A stretch of DNA of 32,582 nucleotides from Oscillospiraceae bacterium (GTDB lineage Bacteria; Bacillota; Clostridia; Oscillospirales; Oscillospiraceae). The notes beneath the pieces are model-generated. The model made no database searches, was not told the DNA's origin, and saw only the letters and a list, made by a program, of their open reading frames with translations. Where the stretch lies: assembly GCA_021202795.1 (NCBI GenBank), contig JAJQCH010000028.1, positions 1 to 32,582 of the forward strand. The letters run 5' to 3'. A program made the translations under genes and the position numbers. Of the stretch, positions 31,262-32,582 are shown piece by piece. Position 1 is the stretch's first letter; the number at the start of each line of letters is the position of its first letter.

Positions 31262-31964
31262 TCGGGATTATTTTGTGTTTGACGGTGTTGACAGCCGGAG
31301 CATTGGCCTCCGGCAGCAGGGGCCGATGGAGTTTGACGGCGCGGAGCCGGTTGTAACATCTATAGAGGTTCCCGGACGCAATGGCGACTTGCACTACTTT
31401 GATGGCAATTACAGCAACGTTGGGGCAGAGGTGAGCTGCTATGTGTTGCGCAAGGACGTTGACAAGGCTCTAGCGGCGATTAACCGCTGGCTCATGATGG
31501 GGTTTGGTTACAAGCGCCTGGAGGTGTCCTCCGAGCCAGATTATTACCGCATGGCAAGAGTTGCAGAGGGGCCAGGAACCGAGATACGGGTTAACCTCCT
31601 CGCGCCGTTTGACATCACCTTTGACTGCAAGCCGCAGAAGTTTTTGAAATCCGGGGAGGAAACAATCACCATCACAGAGGCGACCACGCTGCAAAATGAG
31701 TGGTTCCCGGCGCTCCCCCTGTTGAAGGTATACGGTGATTCTGCCGCTGTTTTGGCAGTCGGTTATACATCTATCAGCATATCGGAGATAGATGATTATA
31801 TCGTCCTGGACTGCGAGCTGCAGGACGCATACAAAGGGACAGCCAACAAAAATAGCACAATCACGGCTCCGGAGTTTCCCCGGCTGGAAAACGGGGAGAA
31901 CGCTATATCCTGGACGGGCGGAATAACCAAAATCGAGATCACACCGAGGTGGTGGACGCTATGA
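31254..31964 (+). CDS. Distal tail protein (Dit)
   Basis: 236 residues with a TTG start and AAGGAGG upstream, overlapping the tape measure end by eight bases. DYFVFDGVDSRSIGLRQQGP, VTSIEVPGRNGDLHYFDGNY and NRWLMMGFGYKRLEVSSEPD are typical of the siphovirus Dit/Sipho_tail N-terminal domain. The C-terminal half is a galectin-like beta domain. It forms the hexameric hub at the tail tip, between tube and tail fibre or endopeptidase. Confidence 0.88.
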   Translation: MHNRDYFVFDGVDSRSIGLRQQGPMEFDGAEPVVTSIEVPGRNGDLHYFDGNYSNVGAEVSCYVLRKDVDKALAAINRWLMMGFGYKRLEVSSEPDYYRMARVAEGPGTEIRVNLLAPFDITFDCKPQKFLKSGEETITITEATTLQNEWFPALPLLKVYGDSAAVLAVGYTSISISEIDDYIVLDCELQDAYKGTANKNSTITAPEFPRLENGENAISWTGGITKIEITPRWWTL

Positions 31965-32582
31965 GGCCGATATTATACGAGAGCACGGAGTCGGCATTTG
32001 ACACCAACGGCCTGGGCGTGCTGACGGACGCAATATCCTGCACCGTCACCGAGGAACGCAACGGAGCCTATGAGCTGGAGATGAAATACCCCATCGACGG
32101 CATACACTACGAGGATTTGGCACTCCGGCGGATAATCACAGCACAGCCAAACCCCACGGCCAACGTCCAGCCGTTTAGGATTTACGAGATCACGCGGCCT
32201 ATTGGCGGCAAGGTCACGGTGTCGGCGGAGCATATCAGCTATGACCTGTCCGGCATCCCACTGGACACATTTACCGCCACCACCGCAGCGGCGGCTATGA
32301 CGATGCTGTCCGACAAGTCTGTGACCGATAACCCGTTTACATTCTGGACGGACTTAGAGACAGCCGCCACCATGAACCACTCCACACCGTCGTCCGTGCG
32401 GGGCATCTTGGGCGGCGTGGACGGCAGTGTTATTGATGTATATGGTGGCGAGTGGGAGTTTGATGGGTACACTTGCAAGCTCCACAAGGCCAGAGGCGAG
32501 GACAGAGGCGTAACAATACGCTACGGGAAAAACCTGACCGACCTGGAGCAGGAGGAGAACTGTGCCAATGTGTATACCGGCG
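31961..32582 (+). CDS. Tail endopeptidase-like/tail-associated protein (Tal), partial
   Basis: At least 207 residues, overlapping the Dit gene by four bases (ATGA) and running off the window. MRPILYESTESAFDTNGLGV, SCTVTEERNGAYELEMKYPI, FRIYEITRPIGGKVTVSAEH and GEWEFDGYTCKLHKARGEDR match the N-terminal hub domain of the phage minor structural protein / prophage tail endopeptidase family. It attaches under Dit and usually carries a C-terminal peptidase or host-binding domain, which is not visible here. Confidence 0.88.
   Translation, partial: MRPILYESTESAFDTNGLGVLTDAISCTVTEERNGAYELEMKYPIDGIHYEDLALRRIITAQPNPTANVQPFRIYEITRPIGGKVTVSAEHISYDLSGIPLDTFTATTAAAAMTMLSDKSVTDNPFTFWTDLETAATMNHSTPSSVRGILGGVDGSVIDVYGGEWEFDGYTCKLHKARGEDRGVTIRYGKNLTDLEQEENCANVYTG

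Larger units (their letters stand above)
5200..32582. mobile_element. Siphovirus prophage, left end to tail genes (incomplete at right)
   Basis: Contiguous phage gene set in canonical order: serine integrase and repressor on the minus strand, then early, recombination, packaging, head and tail genes on the plus strand. HK97-type head genes, a tape measure of 885 residues and a Dit/Tal pair, without sheath or baseplate-wedge genes, indicate a long non-contractile tail. Rightmost tail, lysis genes and attR are outside the window. Genes appear intact, so the element may still be inducible. Confidence 0.95.

Overview
The window joins a bacterial chromosome to an integrated tailed phage. Host genes fill roughly 1-5200: glutamate dehydrogenase, an ECF vitamin-transporter S subunit, a MocR-type regulator and spo0A. 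A spo0A with a receiver domain and a well conserved C-terminal effector domain points to a spore-forming-lineage Firmicute. Gene content and base composition suggest gut Clostridia of the Oscillospiraceae type; that placement is inference. The host flank shows decay: a thioredoxin-reductase/CoA-transferase chimera, a glutamate dehydrogenase without its usual stop codon, and a truncated mocR.

From about 5200 to the right edge is one siphovirus prophage in canonical order. A large serine integrase ends about 20 bases from the junction with spo0A, so the phage appears to have inserted into the 3' end of spo0A and removed its last helix. The lysogeny block (integrase, two small genes, LexA/S24-type repressor) is on the minus strand. 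A divergent promoter pair with repeated operators separates it from the rightward early genes. The early and replication block (8411-17063) holds a Cro-like regulator, small conserved phage proteins, a membrane-anchored lytic transglycosylase, a Gp157-like protein, a DUF1071 (Sak-type) annealing protein, a NinB-like protein, HNH nuclease, SSB, a DUF1064 nuclease and a DUF6291/DnaD-like replication protein. No replicative helicase or polymerase is seen. A three-gene unit on the opposite strand (17084-18155) has its own consensus promoter and intrinsic terminator, like a moron. The structural block runs from 18470: ParB-methyltransferase fusion, terminases, portal, minor head protein, scaffold, capsid, connectors, tail tube, frameshifted tail chaperone, tape measure, Dit, and a partial tail endopeptidase-like protein. 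The right phage end and lysis genes lie outside the window.

The most unusual object is the ~775-base non-coding tract at 11569-12343. It starts at the stop codon of a phage gene whose product looks like a RAMP (Cas7/Cas5-like) RNA-binding fold. The tract is built of 5- or 6-base blocks that nearly all begin with G. Seventeen exact GCRAYGG heptamers lie in it, and every spacing between neighbours is within about 1 base of a multiple of ~5.2. This is neither a codon period nor a simple tandem repeat. I propose the pair (RAMP-like protein plus phased RNA or DNA tract) as the candidate undescribed system. Other points of interest are the spo0A integration, an altered phosphoacceptor residue in Spo0A, two structured-RNA candidates around the opposite-strand unit, and several recoding candidates.
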